64,000 nucleotides of DNA, taken from Schizochytrium sp. CCTCC M209059 (Eukaryota; Sar; Bigyra; Thraustochytrida; Thraustochytriidae). Location: the NCBI GenBank assembly GCA_000818945.1, contig KN805399.1:246839-310838 (forward strand), in the 5' to 3' direction. The translations under genes and the position numbers were made by a program. Shown here piece by piece: positions 38,831 through 47,538 of this stretch (position 1 is the stretch's first letter; each line of letters begins with the position of its first letter). A model generated the notes under the pieces. The model saw only the letters and a list, made by a program, of their open reading frames with translations, was not told the origin of the DNA and made no database searches.

Positions 38831-40441
38831 ATGGTGACAAAGCTCAGGCCGTCGCAGCCGCTCGAGCACAATGAAGCGTATGATCGCTCGTGCATGAACG
38901 AGGACGACGAGGAACTTGAAACAATTGAGTTACCGGAAACAGATGATGATCGGTCAAAGATCAAGACAGCGCATCGTGTCAGCGAATCCCGTAGCGCATT
39001 CGCCGACAAAGAAACAAGAGCGAATGCAGCAGATGAAAAGCTTGAAATTGAAATTCCAGAGACGGACAACTATGAAGATTGCAATGTCAATGATCGTCTT
39101 GAAGTCCCCGCAACCCCGGAGAATCCATCGCAGTCGTACGATGAGGCGGAGAGCGTCTTTAATTTTCAAGAGCACCTTTCACAAGGCCAACCGACTTCGG
39201 ACTCCACTGAGGAATTCGCAAAGCTACGACGCTGTGTCATTGTACGAGAGCGTAGCTTGATACATCGCTTGGCTGGCAAGGAGTTTTATTTCCTCTTTCT
39301 TGAAACACCGGTCTCCACGTCTGATCGCTGCGAAGATCATCGACATTCTTTGCTCGATGACAGCCGTTCTAAACAAGTTCGATCCACACCCAAGCCCAAC
39401 TCTGTCGCTGGTCTGAATGCAGAAGGCAAAAGCCCAAATTACGAGCTCCTTCTCATTGCGAAGCGTGATCGACGCAAGGAAAAGGTGAAAATTTACGATG
39501 TGTGCAAGGAAGTTTGTCCCAAGACAGAGTCGCTCATTGATATTGTCAAGGACAATGTCGCAAACGTCGAAGCCTCTACGTCAGGAAGCTTCTTTGTGTA
39601 CGATTGTTTTGATCAGGCGCTCACGGTGCAATACGAGCGAAGTGCGCTCACGAAGAGACTTGGGGAAGGTTTTGTCCCTCGCGCCGTTCAAATCAATCTC
39701 TATCCTGCAGATCGATTGCAGCGAAACCAGCACGTTTCGGTAAAAGAGAACCTTGTTGACTTATTGGCTCTCTCCCACTCTTCAATGTGCTCTGACACGA
39801 GCCAGAGCAGCAGCTACAAGTGTAACGACGAAACAAATACCGACTCTGATGCATCGAGTGGAGACCTTCGGCTTAAAATGAATAACAACAACAACAACAA
39901 CAATAACGATGACGATGACAATACAAACATCAATGACGAGAGCAACAGTAGTATCAATGCATTCAAAAGAGAAACTAGCAGCAAGAATGCGCAAAAAAGC
40001 AGAGAGCAGGACGGGGTTTCTTTTTTCGATGTCAATAGCGCACAGGCGACGGGCTCGGCTCACATGGAGTACAATAAAAGAATTGCAAAACGACTCTCGT
40101 ATCACGTACGAAAGCAAAAGCGGTCCACACCGCAAGGGACAAAATCTGTGCACAAAGAGAATGGCATAGACCCATGTGGGATTCAGGGACTCGTCACGCT
40201 TGTGAATCGGAGTCCTCGTTTCGAGCGTGGTCAGTATCGTCTCAACTTTCATGGCCGAGTCAAACGCGCCTCGTCCAAAAATATGCAAATCATCGAGCGT
40301 AAAACCGCTCCTGCCGGCAACATCTGCGAAAACCTGGTCATGCAGTTTGGCAAGGTTTCCTCGCACCGTTTTACGCTCGATTTTCAACAGCCGCTTTCGA
40401 GTATCTCTGCCTTCGGAATCGCATTAACACAATTTTTATGA
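38831..40441 (+). CDS. Tubby C-terminal-domain protein (TULP-like)
   Basis: 536 residues from ATG 38831. The N-terminal 115 residues are acidic and disordered (DEELETIELPETDDD). The tubby barrel appears to start near residue 135 (LRRCVIVRERSL, FYFLFLE, then NYELLLIAKRDRRKEK) and to end at the C-terminus. The first tubby signature is clear near 471-486 (NFHGRVKRASSKNMQ), then NLVMQFGKVSSHRFTLDFQQPLS and AFGIALTQF. Tubby domains bind PI(4,5)P2; in other eukaryotes they deliver membrane proteins to cilia or regulate transcription. Oddities: a roughly 130-residue insertion inside the domain with a poly-Asn/Asp run encoded by AAC repeats (39885-39925), and a stop right after TQFL, so the usual terminal K-x-A-C-E is missing. 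Seven codons upstream of ATG are open but start with GTG. Confidence 0.83.
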   Translation: MVTKLRPSQPLEHNEAYDRSCMNEDDEELETIELPETDDDRSKIKTAHRVSESRSAFADKETRANAADEKLEIEIPETDNYEDCNVNDRLEVPATPENPSQSYDEAESVFNFQEHLSQGQPTSDSTEEFAKLRRCVIVRERSLIHRLAGKEFYFLFLETPVSTSDRCEDHRHSLLDDSRSKQVRSTPKPNSVAGLNAEGKSPNYELLLIAKRDRRKEKVKIYDVCKEVCPKTESLIDIVKDNVANVEASTSGSFFVYDCFDQALTVQYERSALTKRLGEGFVPRAVQINLYPADRLQRNQHVSVKENLVDLLALSHSSMCSDTSQSSSYKCNDETNTDSDASSGDLRLKMNNNNNNNNNDDDDNTNINDESNSSINAFKRETSSKNAQKSREQDGVSFFDVNSAQATGSAHMEYNKRIAKRLSYHVRKQKRSTPQGTKSVHKENGIDPCGIQGLVTLVNRSPRFERGQYRLNFHGRVKRASSKNMQIIERKTAPAGNICENLVMQFGKVSSHRFTLDFQQPLSSISAFGIALTQFL

Positions 40442-41179
40442 CCAAAAACCAAACTCATGTTGCGGTGTGTTTGGATATCGAATTTTGTTCGAGCGGGCAA
40501 AGGAATCACAACGTGTACAGAATCCTAATCAAAGCAAGGCAATGGCAATTCTCGCTTCGATGCAGCTAAATATTCCTCATCGTACGAGTTACCAAAATTT
40601 CCGATCAAAGTTGGCTTCCCGTGAATAACCGCGAGTTGACGACAAAAACGTTTAAAAACCGCGGGACTGTTTCAGAACTTGTGAATAAACACAAGAACAT
40701 GCGTGTGGGGGAAATTTTTTCCCGTACAACGTTCCAGCAGCATCAACACCTCGGCTCGCAAGGTATATATATCATCAACCTCTTATGGTGTTCTAAAATC
40801 TCGCATGGCAGTCGAGCGAACGAATCTCAAACGAAATATATGCATCTGGGAAAAGTCTATGTAGATTATTTGTTTTTGTTTCACAGAGCCCAACCAGCCT
40901 TCAGTCAGAGAGTAGTGGTAGTGGTAAAAAAGGTTCGGTAAGGCAAGGTGAAGGGCGCGGGAAAGAGCGGATAAGAGCGAGCGGATATCAAAAACCGCAA
41001 GCAAAGTAAGAAACCTCTTACTTGACTCGTGTGAACCTGAACTCGCTTGCTCCAGCGCGATCGGTTCGACGAGGGTCGCTGAACGTCCTGGACGTCTATT
41101 TGTGTGCCTTGCTCGTCGCGTTGATTGAAAGAGGATAAATGCCAAAAAAGAAGGCGCTGCGCTGCCTGCCTTTCTGCTT
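40442..41179. other. Convergent intergenic region, tubby-like / RNR2
   Basis: 738 bp between the 3' ends of two convergent genes. Relatively AT-rich; no coding region, tRNA or repeat array seen. Confidence 0.5.
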
Positions 41180-42343
41180 TTAAAAGTCCTCATCAAGCGA
41201 GAACTTTTGCTCGTCCTTGCTGACGCCAACGCCCGAAAGGGCGTACTCGCCAACGCGCTTTTCAAAAAAGTTGGTCTTGCCCTGCATCGAGATGAGGTCC
41301 ATCCAGTCAAAGGGGTTTTGCACGCCGTAAATGGCCTTAAAGCCGAGCGACTTGACCAGACGGTCAGCCACAAACTTGATGTACTGCTGCATGAGGGTAG
41401 AGTTCATGCCGATAAGCTCGACGGGGAGCGCGTCGGAGATGAACTCGCACTCAATGTCGACGGCCGACTCGATGATCTCGCGCACGCGGGCCTCCGAGGG
41501 CGGGTGGCGGAGCTTGCGGAAGAGGAGGCAAGCAAAGTCAGTGTGCATGCCCTCGTCGCGGCTGATGAGCTCGTTGGAAAAGGTGAGGCCCGGCATGAGG
41601 CCGCGCTTCTTGAGCCAAAAGATCGCGCAGAAAGAGCCAGAAAAGAAGATGCCTTCCACGGCGGCAAAGCCAACAAGGCGCTCAGCAAAGGTGCAAATGT
41701 TGCCGTCCATGTAGCGCATCGCCCACTGCGCCTTCTCCCGCACGCACGGCAAAGTCGTAAGGGCATTGAAAAGACTGTGCTTCTCGGTGCGGTCGCGAAT
41801 GTAGGTGTCGATGAGCAGCGAGTACACCTCGGCATGAATGTTCTCGATGGCCATCTGGAAGCCGTAAAAGCAGCGCGCCTCCGGCACACTCACCTCACTA
41901 CAAAAGTTCTCCACCACGTTCTCGAGGACGATGCCGTCCGAGGAAGCAAAGAACGCCAGCACGTGCTTGACAAAGTGCTGCTCGCCCTTGGTCATCGAGT
42001 CAAAGTCGCGCTGATCCTGGCCCAGGTCGACCTCCTCAGCCGTCCAGAACGAGGCCTCGGCCTTCTTGTACGCGTCCCAGATATCCTGGTGCTGGATAGG
42101 GAACAGCACAAAGCGGTCCGGGTTGTCCTGCAGAAGATATTCTTGCGGCAGCTTACCCTCGAGCTCGAGCTTCTTCATCTCGCTCACAGGGAGACCGCCC
42201 TTCTCGAGCGGGGCCGTCTTGCTCTCGGCATCGGCCTGAGCGCTCACGGGGCTTCCGGAGGCCGGGTTCGGGCTCTGCAGTTCCAGCTCCTCCATGCGCT
42301 TCTGCGCCGTGTCCACGTCAAGCTGCTGCGTCGAGGTGGCCAT
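41180..42343 (-). CDS. Ribonucleoside-diphosphate reductase small subunit (class Ia R2)
   Basis: Supplies the diiron-tyrosyl radical that lets the large subunit reduce ribonucleotides to deoxyribonucleotides. 387 residues from ATG 42343 (MATSTQQLDV). All expected ligands are visible by comparison with mouse R2: D106, E167, H170, E230, E264 and H267, with radical tyrosine Y174 in ENIHAEVYSLLIDTY. The C-terminus FSLDEDF is the peptide that docks on R1. Residues 1-65 are a variable leader. Nothing suggests an inactive p53R2-like or Rnr4-like variant. The 5' region has GTGC tetramers and a hexamer tract. A transposon inserted 858 bp upstream of the start codon. Confidence 0.96.
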   Translation of the reverse strand: MATSTQQLDVDTAQKRMEELELQSPNPASGSPVSAQADAESKTAPLEKGGLPVSEMKKLELEGKLPQEYLLQDNPDRFVLFPIQHQDIWDAYKKAEASFWTAEEVDLGQDQRDFDSMTKGEQHFVKHVLAFFASSDGIVLENVVENFCSEVSVPEARCFYGFQMAIENIHAEVYSLLIDTYIRDRTEKHSLFNALTTLPCVREKAQWAMRYMDGNICTFAERLVGFAAVEGIFFSGSFCAIFWLKKRGLMPGLTFSNELISRDEGMHTDFACLLFRKLRHPPSEARVREIIESAVDIECEFISDALPVELIGMNSTLMQQYIKFVADRLVKSLGFKAIYGVQNPFDWMDLISMQGKTNFFEKRVGEYALSGVGVSKDEQKFSLDEDF

Positions 42344-43196
42344 CGTGCTTGGACTTGGTCGTTGGGTTGGTTGCTCGAAGCTCAATGCTGCGCGCGGCGC
42401 CGGCGGTTGGAGGCGAGCGAGAAAAGTAAGGAGGGAGGGCCGGTGCGTGCGCGCGCGCGTGCGTGCGTGCGTGCGTCCGTGCGTAAGAGACCGAGCGCGC
42501 GAAAGAGGGTTTCTTGCTTGGGCGGAGGGATTGGAGTTGCAGGTTTGCTCGTCTCGGGTGTCCAATTTAAATTCAAATTCAAATTCAAATTCAAATTCAA
42601 ATTCAAACTCAAACTCAACTGCGAGCGAGGCCCATGCGCCGCCGTCTAACCACTAATGCTTCTTTGTCTTGTTCGATGTGCTTATTTCCATTTATATCAC
42701 TCTGTTCTGTGCTTATATTAACTGCGCATAATAATCTTAACTGTCGTGGTTAGGTGGCGGTTGACAATTCCGGGCTGATCGGCTAATGCCGGCCCGGCTG
42801 GGGTCAGCAAGGCTATTAAAATGCTGGTCTCGTCGCGGCCAGAACACAGCCTGTGTCCTCCCTGCGCGCGCTCTCGCCGCCGTTCTCTGTCCCCGCACAA
42901 CGCGCGAAAGTTGGCCGCCTCGTGGCGCTCGAAGGATATATGTCATTTGTCTCGGAAGGACAGCGGCGATGCGCGGAGGTGCGCCAGTGCAGGCAGGCCG
43001 CCGCGGGTCGCCACGCAGAACTGGGAAGCGCAGCGCGACCGCTATCAGGCGTCGCGTGGGCAGGCGTCGCACAACGTGAAGGGATGGATGCGGGCTTGCA
43101 CAGCGTGTCCTCTCTGTGCAGTTTTTTTCCCTCGGTGGCAGGCACCACGCGCACCGGGTCCGGTTTCCAAGAGCCACGCCACACAGGGCGTTGAAA
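42344..43196. other. RNR2 promoter side and left flank of the transposon
   Basis: Contains GTGC tetramers (42440-42485) and the AAATTC tract. The rest shows no supported gene. Confidence 0.5.
42566..42617. repeat. Hexanucleotide (AAATTC)n
   Basis: About seven units of AAATTC/AAACTC about 220-275 bp upstream of the RNR2 start codon. In one frame it reads Asn-Leu repeats, a frame without other support. Confidence 0.9.
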
Positions 43197-43200
43197 ATAT
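43197..43200. repeat. Target-site duplication ATAT (left)
   Basis: Matches ATAT at 47539-47542 directly outside the right end of the transposon. Because ATAT is palindromic, a 2-bp duplication with a slightly longer terminal repeat fits equally well. Confidence 0.6.
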
Positions 43201-43208
43201 CCCGATGA
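43201..43208 (+). repeat. Left terminal inverted repeat
   Basis: CCCGATGA, perfect inverse of 47531-47538. If the palindromic ATAT is counted, the match is 12 bp. Confidence 0.85.
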
Positions 43209-43238
43209 TTCTAATGTGGATTATAATCCACTTTAGAA
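43209..43238. repeat. Left subterminal palindrome
   Basis: A 30-bp palindrome, broken only by one mismatched pair, whose 16-bp core GTGGATTATAATCCAC (43216-43231) is perfect. It lies directly inside the left terminal repeat. Probably a transposase-binding or end-structure element. Confidence 0.8.
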
Positions 43239-43267
43239 CCTTTGGAAGGTGGTGCATCTAAAAAAGA

Positions 43268-43993
43268 ATGTTGTATTGTGGATTAAGGGTGACATTAAGT
43301 ACCCTGATTCTGCCCGTTTCTAGAGTCTCTAGCCCATTCACGTCTTCGCTTTTGGAGATGACACTGTGTCTGGTTGCTCAGTCTTGCCCAAGGTGCCACA
43401 CGAAATCGGCCCAAGGTTGTGCGACAGTTAGTTTACCTTTTTTCGGAGATGGCAAAGTCGCTTTGCCTGCTGCCCTGCTCGACGCTCAGTTTGCGGGCTA
43501 TTCAGGGCGCGTACCCAAGCCCGCGGCTGCGTACAGGCCTTCTAGCAGGTCGCTTGCGCTGGTGAACGAGGCCGAGTGGCCTAGCCCGCCGGCGCAGCAA
43601 GCACCACGCTCAGCACGAGCTGCGAACACGACATCTTCGTGGAACCTGCGATCTAACCATCACTCTAACCATCGCAACCTGGCCGAGGGAACGCAACCTG
43701 GCCAAGCGCAGGCAACGCGACGCAACGGAGAACCTGAAGGATCGATGGAAGCCGTGAGGTGCAATGCGTGCAACGAATTTGGTCACAAACGTTCAAATCA
43801 CAAGGATTGTAGAATGAACAAGAAACGTCGAACAGACTCTGCCGTCGATGGGCCATCGTCTTCGAACACCTCAAGCACGGTATGCGACACCAACTTCCAG
43901 AGTGGTCCATCCCGTACCGCGTCTTGTGAGCTGGATCTGACACGGCCCAGCGAGGCCGACTCCTCTCCCGAGCAAGCACCGCGCCCAGCTTGA
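43268..43993 (+). CDS. Transposon ORF1: zinc-knuckle protein or transposase 5' exon
   Basis: 241 codons from ATG 43268 to TGA 43993. The N-terminal half has no recognisable domain. A CCHC-like knuckle lies at 43760-43810: C-x2-C-x4-H with further H and C (CNACNEFGHKRSNHKDC), followed by a basic patch (KKRRT) and a Ser-rich tail. Such knuckles bind nucleic acid. The ORF overlaps the next ORF's open frame (43930-43993). A candidate intron GTATGC...GCCCAG at 43880-43950 (71 nt) would fuse residues 1-204 in frame to ORF2, giving about 1260 residues. Alternatively it is a separate accessory protein. The start is uncertain because ATG 43268 lies close to the terminal repeats; ATG 43358 is another option. 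Confidence 0.5.
   Translation: MLYCGLRVTLSTLILPVSRVSSPFTSSLLEMTLCLVAQSCPRCHTKSAQGCATVSLPFFGDGKVALPAALLDAQFAGYSGRVPKPAAAYRPSSRSLALVNEAEWPSPPAQQAPRSARAANTTSSWNLRSNHHSNHRNLAEGTQPGQAQATRRNGEPEGSMEAVRCNACNEFGHKRSNHKDCRMNKKRRTDSAVDGPSSSNTSSTVCDTNFQSGPSRTASCELDLTRPSEADSSPEQAPRPA
43880..43950 (+). other. Candidate 71-nt intron in the transposase gene
   Basis: GTATGC at 43880 and GCCCAG ending 43950. Of the nearby AG sites it is the only one that joins the ORF1 frame to the ORF2 frame without a stop. The pyrimidine tract is weak. The two introns seen in the gene at the right edge are 90 and 91 nt, so the length is reasonable. Confidence 0.35.
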
Positions 43994-44037
43994 AGGATCG
44001 GACGAGCGATAAGTCAGCGCGTTCCATCCTTAACTCG

Positions 44038-47000
44038 ATGTGCCAAAGCCTACTCATGGCGGGGAAAGCTGAAAGTCATGAATGGGAGTTTCTTGCCTTC
44101 CTTGCCCAGCTCTTCTGGACCATGGGATATACCAAGGCGACCAAGAAAAACTCTTTCGAGCTTCTTTCAACTTTTATGACGATGAAGGGATATGCCGGTA
44201 CGGACGTACTCTTAGACTTGACGCGATTCAACACTCTGCAGAAGCACTTTCGAGGATTCCCACCGCAAGCATCGGCAAACGCTTCGAGTCATCTGGATGA
44301 GACGGACAATGCAGCGAAGATGCATTCTCTTGAGGAGAAGCTTGCTGAAATCACGCTACGATTGTTTGCTAACAAGAACCTTCGAGTCACTATCGATGAC
44401 AGAAATCGTGGAACTGTTTCCGCGAGTAACCCGGTGAACACGTACCGTCCGCGCAAGCGCCATCAGAACGGCGCCGGCTCCGATGCAAGTGCAGACGCTA
44501 TATTTCGTGTGAAGCTGTTTAGCCAGCTCTATGATCGCCAGTACAACCAGGCTCAGGTCCTTGAAAAGATTTTGCAACGCATCAAGGATGCTGCTGGCGG
44601 GGATGTTGCTGGAGTACAGGTTTGCCTTGATCGAGGTTATCCTTCGGAAGAGCTATACAAGCTCTGTGCAAGGCTCGGATTTGACCTTATTGTGGTCAAC
44701 GATAAAGAGCGACATCAGGGGAATCCATTTCTATCGCACACTGCTCAGAAGGATACCCGAGCCAAGTACGTAAACCGTGGGTGGGCGACGTCAAATCTCA
44801 ACATCCATCCAAAATTCCTTGTCGACGATGCTCCCAAACTTGGTAGCGAGATTTTTGCTGCAAGTAAGAGTCTGACGCGTGGCTCTGGTCGATCAAAGGT
44901 CATTGCTCATGCTTATGCTGTTCGCGAGTATGGTGACGCCAAGCGATCACGCATCCATCGCTTTGTTTCAATGCTACCATCTGACATGGAGGACGCTTTT
45001 AAAAACACGTTCGTCTTTGAGTCCTCCGGTCGCGTTCTTGAAAGCATTGCGCAGACATGGCTGTTTTATCCTGCTCCAAAATCTCGCCGTCCAACACCGA
45101 TAGTGACAGCTGATTCTGAGAACGACATGGAGACTTCGAGTGTTGCAGAGACTTGTCTCGATGATGGCGAAATTGCTCTTGACGGCGATGACTACGAGGA
45201 CGAAGAATACGAAAGCAATAGTGAGGTCTGTGAAGGCGAAGAGAACCCTGAAGATGCTGGTGCATGCGTGGCACATTGTGACGACGAAGTATGCGATGCT
45301 TCACAATCCGATCGAAACAGAACGACCAACCCCTCGCACTCCGAGGACATGGAGCCTCTGCCCAACGAGCCTATGACGGATGCAATGCGGAGAATAATTG
45401 AGGCCCCTTCCCCTGAACGCAAGGACGTGGAAGCGCACATTTCCGCATCGGTTGTCCCATTAACAGCGGGCCAACGCTGTGCAGATTGGTTTATGCTCAA
45501 GATGCTTCTTATCACAGGTACGTCAGCTCAGCAAATTGCAAAGGAGGACGCTCGATGTAGGCCTTTTCTGTACGAGGACCCTACGCGCACAAAGCCCCCC
45601 CAGGTCCTGACCTCGAGTGCGCTGAGCAGGATGCTATGTGCCGGGTGGTTCCATGCCAAAAAACCAGACGGAAGTAAGGCAAACCGGGCAATGGCGATTG
45701 GGATCATCAATGAGTCGGGAATTACTCGCCAACTACGCAAGAAAAAGTTCGTGGATGCTGTGTTTGAAATTGGCTTAGTCCAAAAGAAGGGAAGACCGGG
45801 TCTCGGAGTGAGCGCTGACAATATCATCGTCATTCGCCCACCTGGTGAGACAAACCGTGCTGCTCGCATCGTGGCACCATTAGAAATTAAGACGAAAGTC
45901 TCGCCACGCACCCAAGATCGTCCAACTAAGATTTCCAGGAGACACGGGCCATATTTCTACTGCAATGTGGGTTCCACAAAATGGTTCGAGGCCGTCCCAA
46001 CCGAGTATCGTGGTCAACTCCTTCACCAGGCGGCCATTTACGATTCTGAATATGTGGTGTTTTGCGTCGGAACCACAAGGACAATTAACTACGTGGTCCT
46101 TATTCGATCCCCTCTTCAAACTCGCCAGAAGTGGCTTCAAGCGTTTGAGGAGGTGGAGCGCCGGTTCATCGACTGGGCTTACGCTGCCTCTCCTGCCTTA
46201 TCATCGTCGGCCATTCCTTGCGCTTACACAGAGGAAGATCGGAAGCTTCTCGCCTCCCGACTTCCTCTTTGGAGCGCCTATCACTCGCGTCTTAAGTCAA
46301 GTGGGATTTTCGTCCCTGTCCGGCTAACACGCTCATTGGTGCAGTATTACTACAGCGCCTCAAAGCAGGGGGTGGATGGCCTTGATGATTACTCAGAGCG
46401 CTTTGACACTCGCGCTTTGAAAACCAATTGGGAGACTAAGGTGGTAATTGGCATGGTTACCGACGTGCTGATCAATGCGCTGATCGTGTGGCGGATCATT
46501 ATTACATCGAACAAACTCGGTGGCGAATGGCAGAGTTTGAAAAAATTCCAACAAGATTGCTCAAGGAGCTGCCAGGTCAGCGATTTTGTGCAGCAGGTTA
46601 CGCTGGGCCTTCTCGCCAAAGCGAGTGGGCTCAAGCGGGGCCTTTCAAACGAACATGTCATTGGCAATGCAACGGCGTTGGGACGGCCGGAACAGGAGAA
46701 TAATGGCCATGTCACCACAAGGAGGCTCACAAATGACGAACATGCCAAGCTGAGAATTTCGAATGGAAAGCGTGACGTCATTCAAAGCGCGAATACGAAC
46801 AGTGTGAAGACACTTCGTCTCAGCGGGAATTCTCATCCAGAGGTAGGGTGCAACCAGAAACGATGCGTGGTGTGTGGCGAAGGATCCCGAAAGCGTTGTA
46901 GTTTCTGTAATGTTACCCTCCACGTCAGGCTAAAAACCTCAACAAGCCAGACCAAGACTTGTTGGCGGCAGTGGCATGAGGATGACATTGTTCGGCGCCG

Positions 47001-47121
47001 CAACTATACTCGTCGGTCACCCACCGCGTCTTCAAGCCATTCTGGAAACAGTACACCGCAATCTTCGCATCACTCGGGTTCAAGCACGCCATGCTCTCAT
47101 ACTCATCATAGCGCGCCTTAG
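44038..47121 (+). CDS. Transposase with piggyBac-like DDE core interrupted by a YqaJ-type nuclease
   Basis: 1027 residues from the first ATG (44038); the frame is open from 43930. Residues about 10-115 resemble the piggyBac N-terminal part (FLAFLAQLFWTMGY, LTRFNTLQKHF). Catalytic candidates: D120/D121 in LRVTIDDRNRG, D198 in VCLDRGYPSEEL, and D780 in GVDGLDDYS followed by the helix DVLINALIVWRI. A Cys/His cluster at 943-980 (C943, C946, C954, C957, H963, C975, H980) matches the piggyBac C-terminal finger. Between D198 and D780 are an acidic linker (about 355-430) and a nuclease domain (about 480-700): W484...ITGTS, E559, D594 in GVSADN, E616-I-K618 and Q660/Q664. Spacing resembles lambda exonuclease/YqaJ. 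Function as a nuclease is inferred. A Ser/His-rich tail ends the protein. Confidence 0.78.
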   Translation: MCQSLLMAGKAESHEWEFLAFLAQLFWTMGYTKATKKNSFELLSTFMTMKGYAGTDVLLDLTRFNTLQKHFRGFPPQASANASSHLDETDNAAKMHSLEEKLAEITLRLFANKNLRVTIDDRNRGTVSASNPVNTYRPRKRHQNGAGSDASADAIFRVKLFSQLYDRQYNQAQVLEKILQRIKDAAGGDVAGVQVCLDRGYPSEELYKLCARLGFDLIVVNDKERHQGNPFLSHTAQKDTRAKYVNRGWATSNLNIHPKFLVDDAPKLGSEIFAASKSLTRGSGRSKVIAHAYAVREYGDAKRSRIHRFVSMLPSDMEDAFKNTFVFESSGRVLESIAQTWLFYPAPKSRRPTPIVTADSENDMETSSVAETCLDDGEIALDGDDYEDEEYESNSEVCEGEENPEDAGACVAHCDDEVCDASQSDRNRTTNPSHSEDMEPLPNEPMTDAMRRIIEAPSPERKDVEAHISASVVPLTAGQRCADWFMLKMLLITGTSAQQIAKEDARCRPFLYEDPTRTKPPQVLTSSALSRMLCAGWFHAKKPDGSKANRAMAIGIINESGITRQLRKKKFVDAVFEIGLVQKKGRPGLGVSADNIIVIRPPGETNRAARIVAPLEIKTKVSPRTQDRPTKISRRHGPYFYCNVGSTKWFEAVPTEYRGQLLHQAAIYDSEYVVFCVGTTRTINYVVLIRSPLQTRQKWLQAFEEVERRFIDWAYAASPALSSSAIPCAYTEEDRKLLASRLPLWSAYHSRLKSSGIFVPVRLTRSLVQYYYSASKQGVDGLDDYSERFDTRALKTNWETKVVIGMVTDVLINALIVWRIIITSNKLGGEWQSLKKFQQDCSRSCQVSDFVQQVTLGLLAKASGLKRGLSNEHVIGNATALGRPEQENNGHVTTRRLTNDEHAKLRISNGKRDVIQSANTNSVKTLRLSGNSHPEVGCNQKRCVVCGEGSRKRCSFCNVTLHVRLKTSTSQTKTCWRQWHEDDIVRRRNYTRRSPTASSSHSGNSTPQSSHHSGSSTPCSHTHHSAP

Positions 47122-47530
47122 GCTTGCAACCAGCACGTTGAGTATGAGTACAGTTTACGAAGTGCCATGGCAGAGAGATCGATAGGATTTTCTCGCGTTT
47201 CGAACATAGCAACTTGTATTTTAACTCAAAATGATCTACATAGAAATTTTGAGCTCCAAACTTGCTCTGTAGACCTGCTAGATCCGCACAATCATCGCCT
47301 ACATGAAGCGAGCAAACACGACTCGGCCCATTGAAACGAAAGTTGTAACGCTTGTAACCGAATTTTCAACTGATAGTTCAAAAACACTGCTTATTTCCTA
47401 TACTTATTGTCATCCTTAGTCAACAATACGATATTCCTGTATCTCTGCACCACCGGGCCGTGAGGGCCGATTAATTAGGAAATCGTCATATAGGTGTCTA
47501 TTGTGGACCTTCATCCACAATAGATTTCTG
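47122..47530. other. Transposon 3' non-coding region
   Basis: 409 bp between the transposase stop and the right terminal repeat. AT-richer than the host flanks; no ORF of note. Carries the right hairpin. Confidence 0.6.
47498..47523. repeat. Right subterminal hairpin
   Basis: Arms CTATTGTGGA (47498-47507) and TCCACAATAG (47514-47523) with a 6-nt loop, next to the right terminal repeat. The GTGGA core is shared with the left palindrome, and TATTGTGGATT recurs at about 43273-43283. Confidence 0.8.
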
Positions 47531-47538
47531 TCATCGGG
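47531..47538 (-). repeat. Right terminal inverted repeat
   Basis: TCATCGGG, perfect inverse of the left end. Confidence 0.85.

Larger units (their letters stand above)
43201..47538 (+). mobile_element. Complete piggyBac-like DNA transposon with embedded YqaJ nuclease (4338 bp)
   Basis: Bounded by perfect 8-bp inverted repeats CCCGATGA (43201-43208) and TCATCGGG (47531-47538) and flanked by ATAT on both sides. A near-perfect 30-bp palindrome lies just inside the left end, and a 10-bp-arm hairpin just inside the right. Between them are a zinc-knuckle ORF and a 1027-codon ORF that combines a DDE transposase with a PD-(D/E)XK nuclease. PiggyBac elements typically start with CCC and make 4-bp duplications (usually TTAA), which agrees with the transposase assignment, although ATAT is not TTAA. 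Ends, duplication and long ORF are all intact, suggesting recent insertion. Confidence 0.85.

Noticed and set aside
41207..42649. 480-codon plus-strand frame opposite RNR2
   Set aside because: Antisense shadow of RNR2, ending in the AAATTC microsatellite.
43268..47121. Transposon ORFs as host genes
   Set aside because: They lie wholly between perfect terminal inverted repeats with a target duplication, and the large ORF has transposase motifs.
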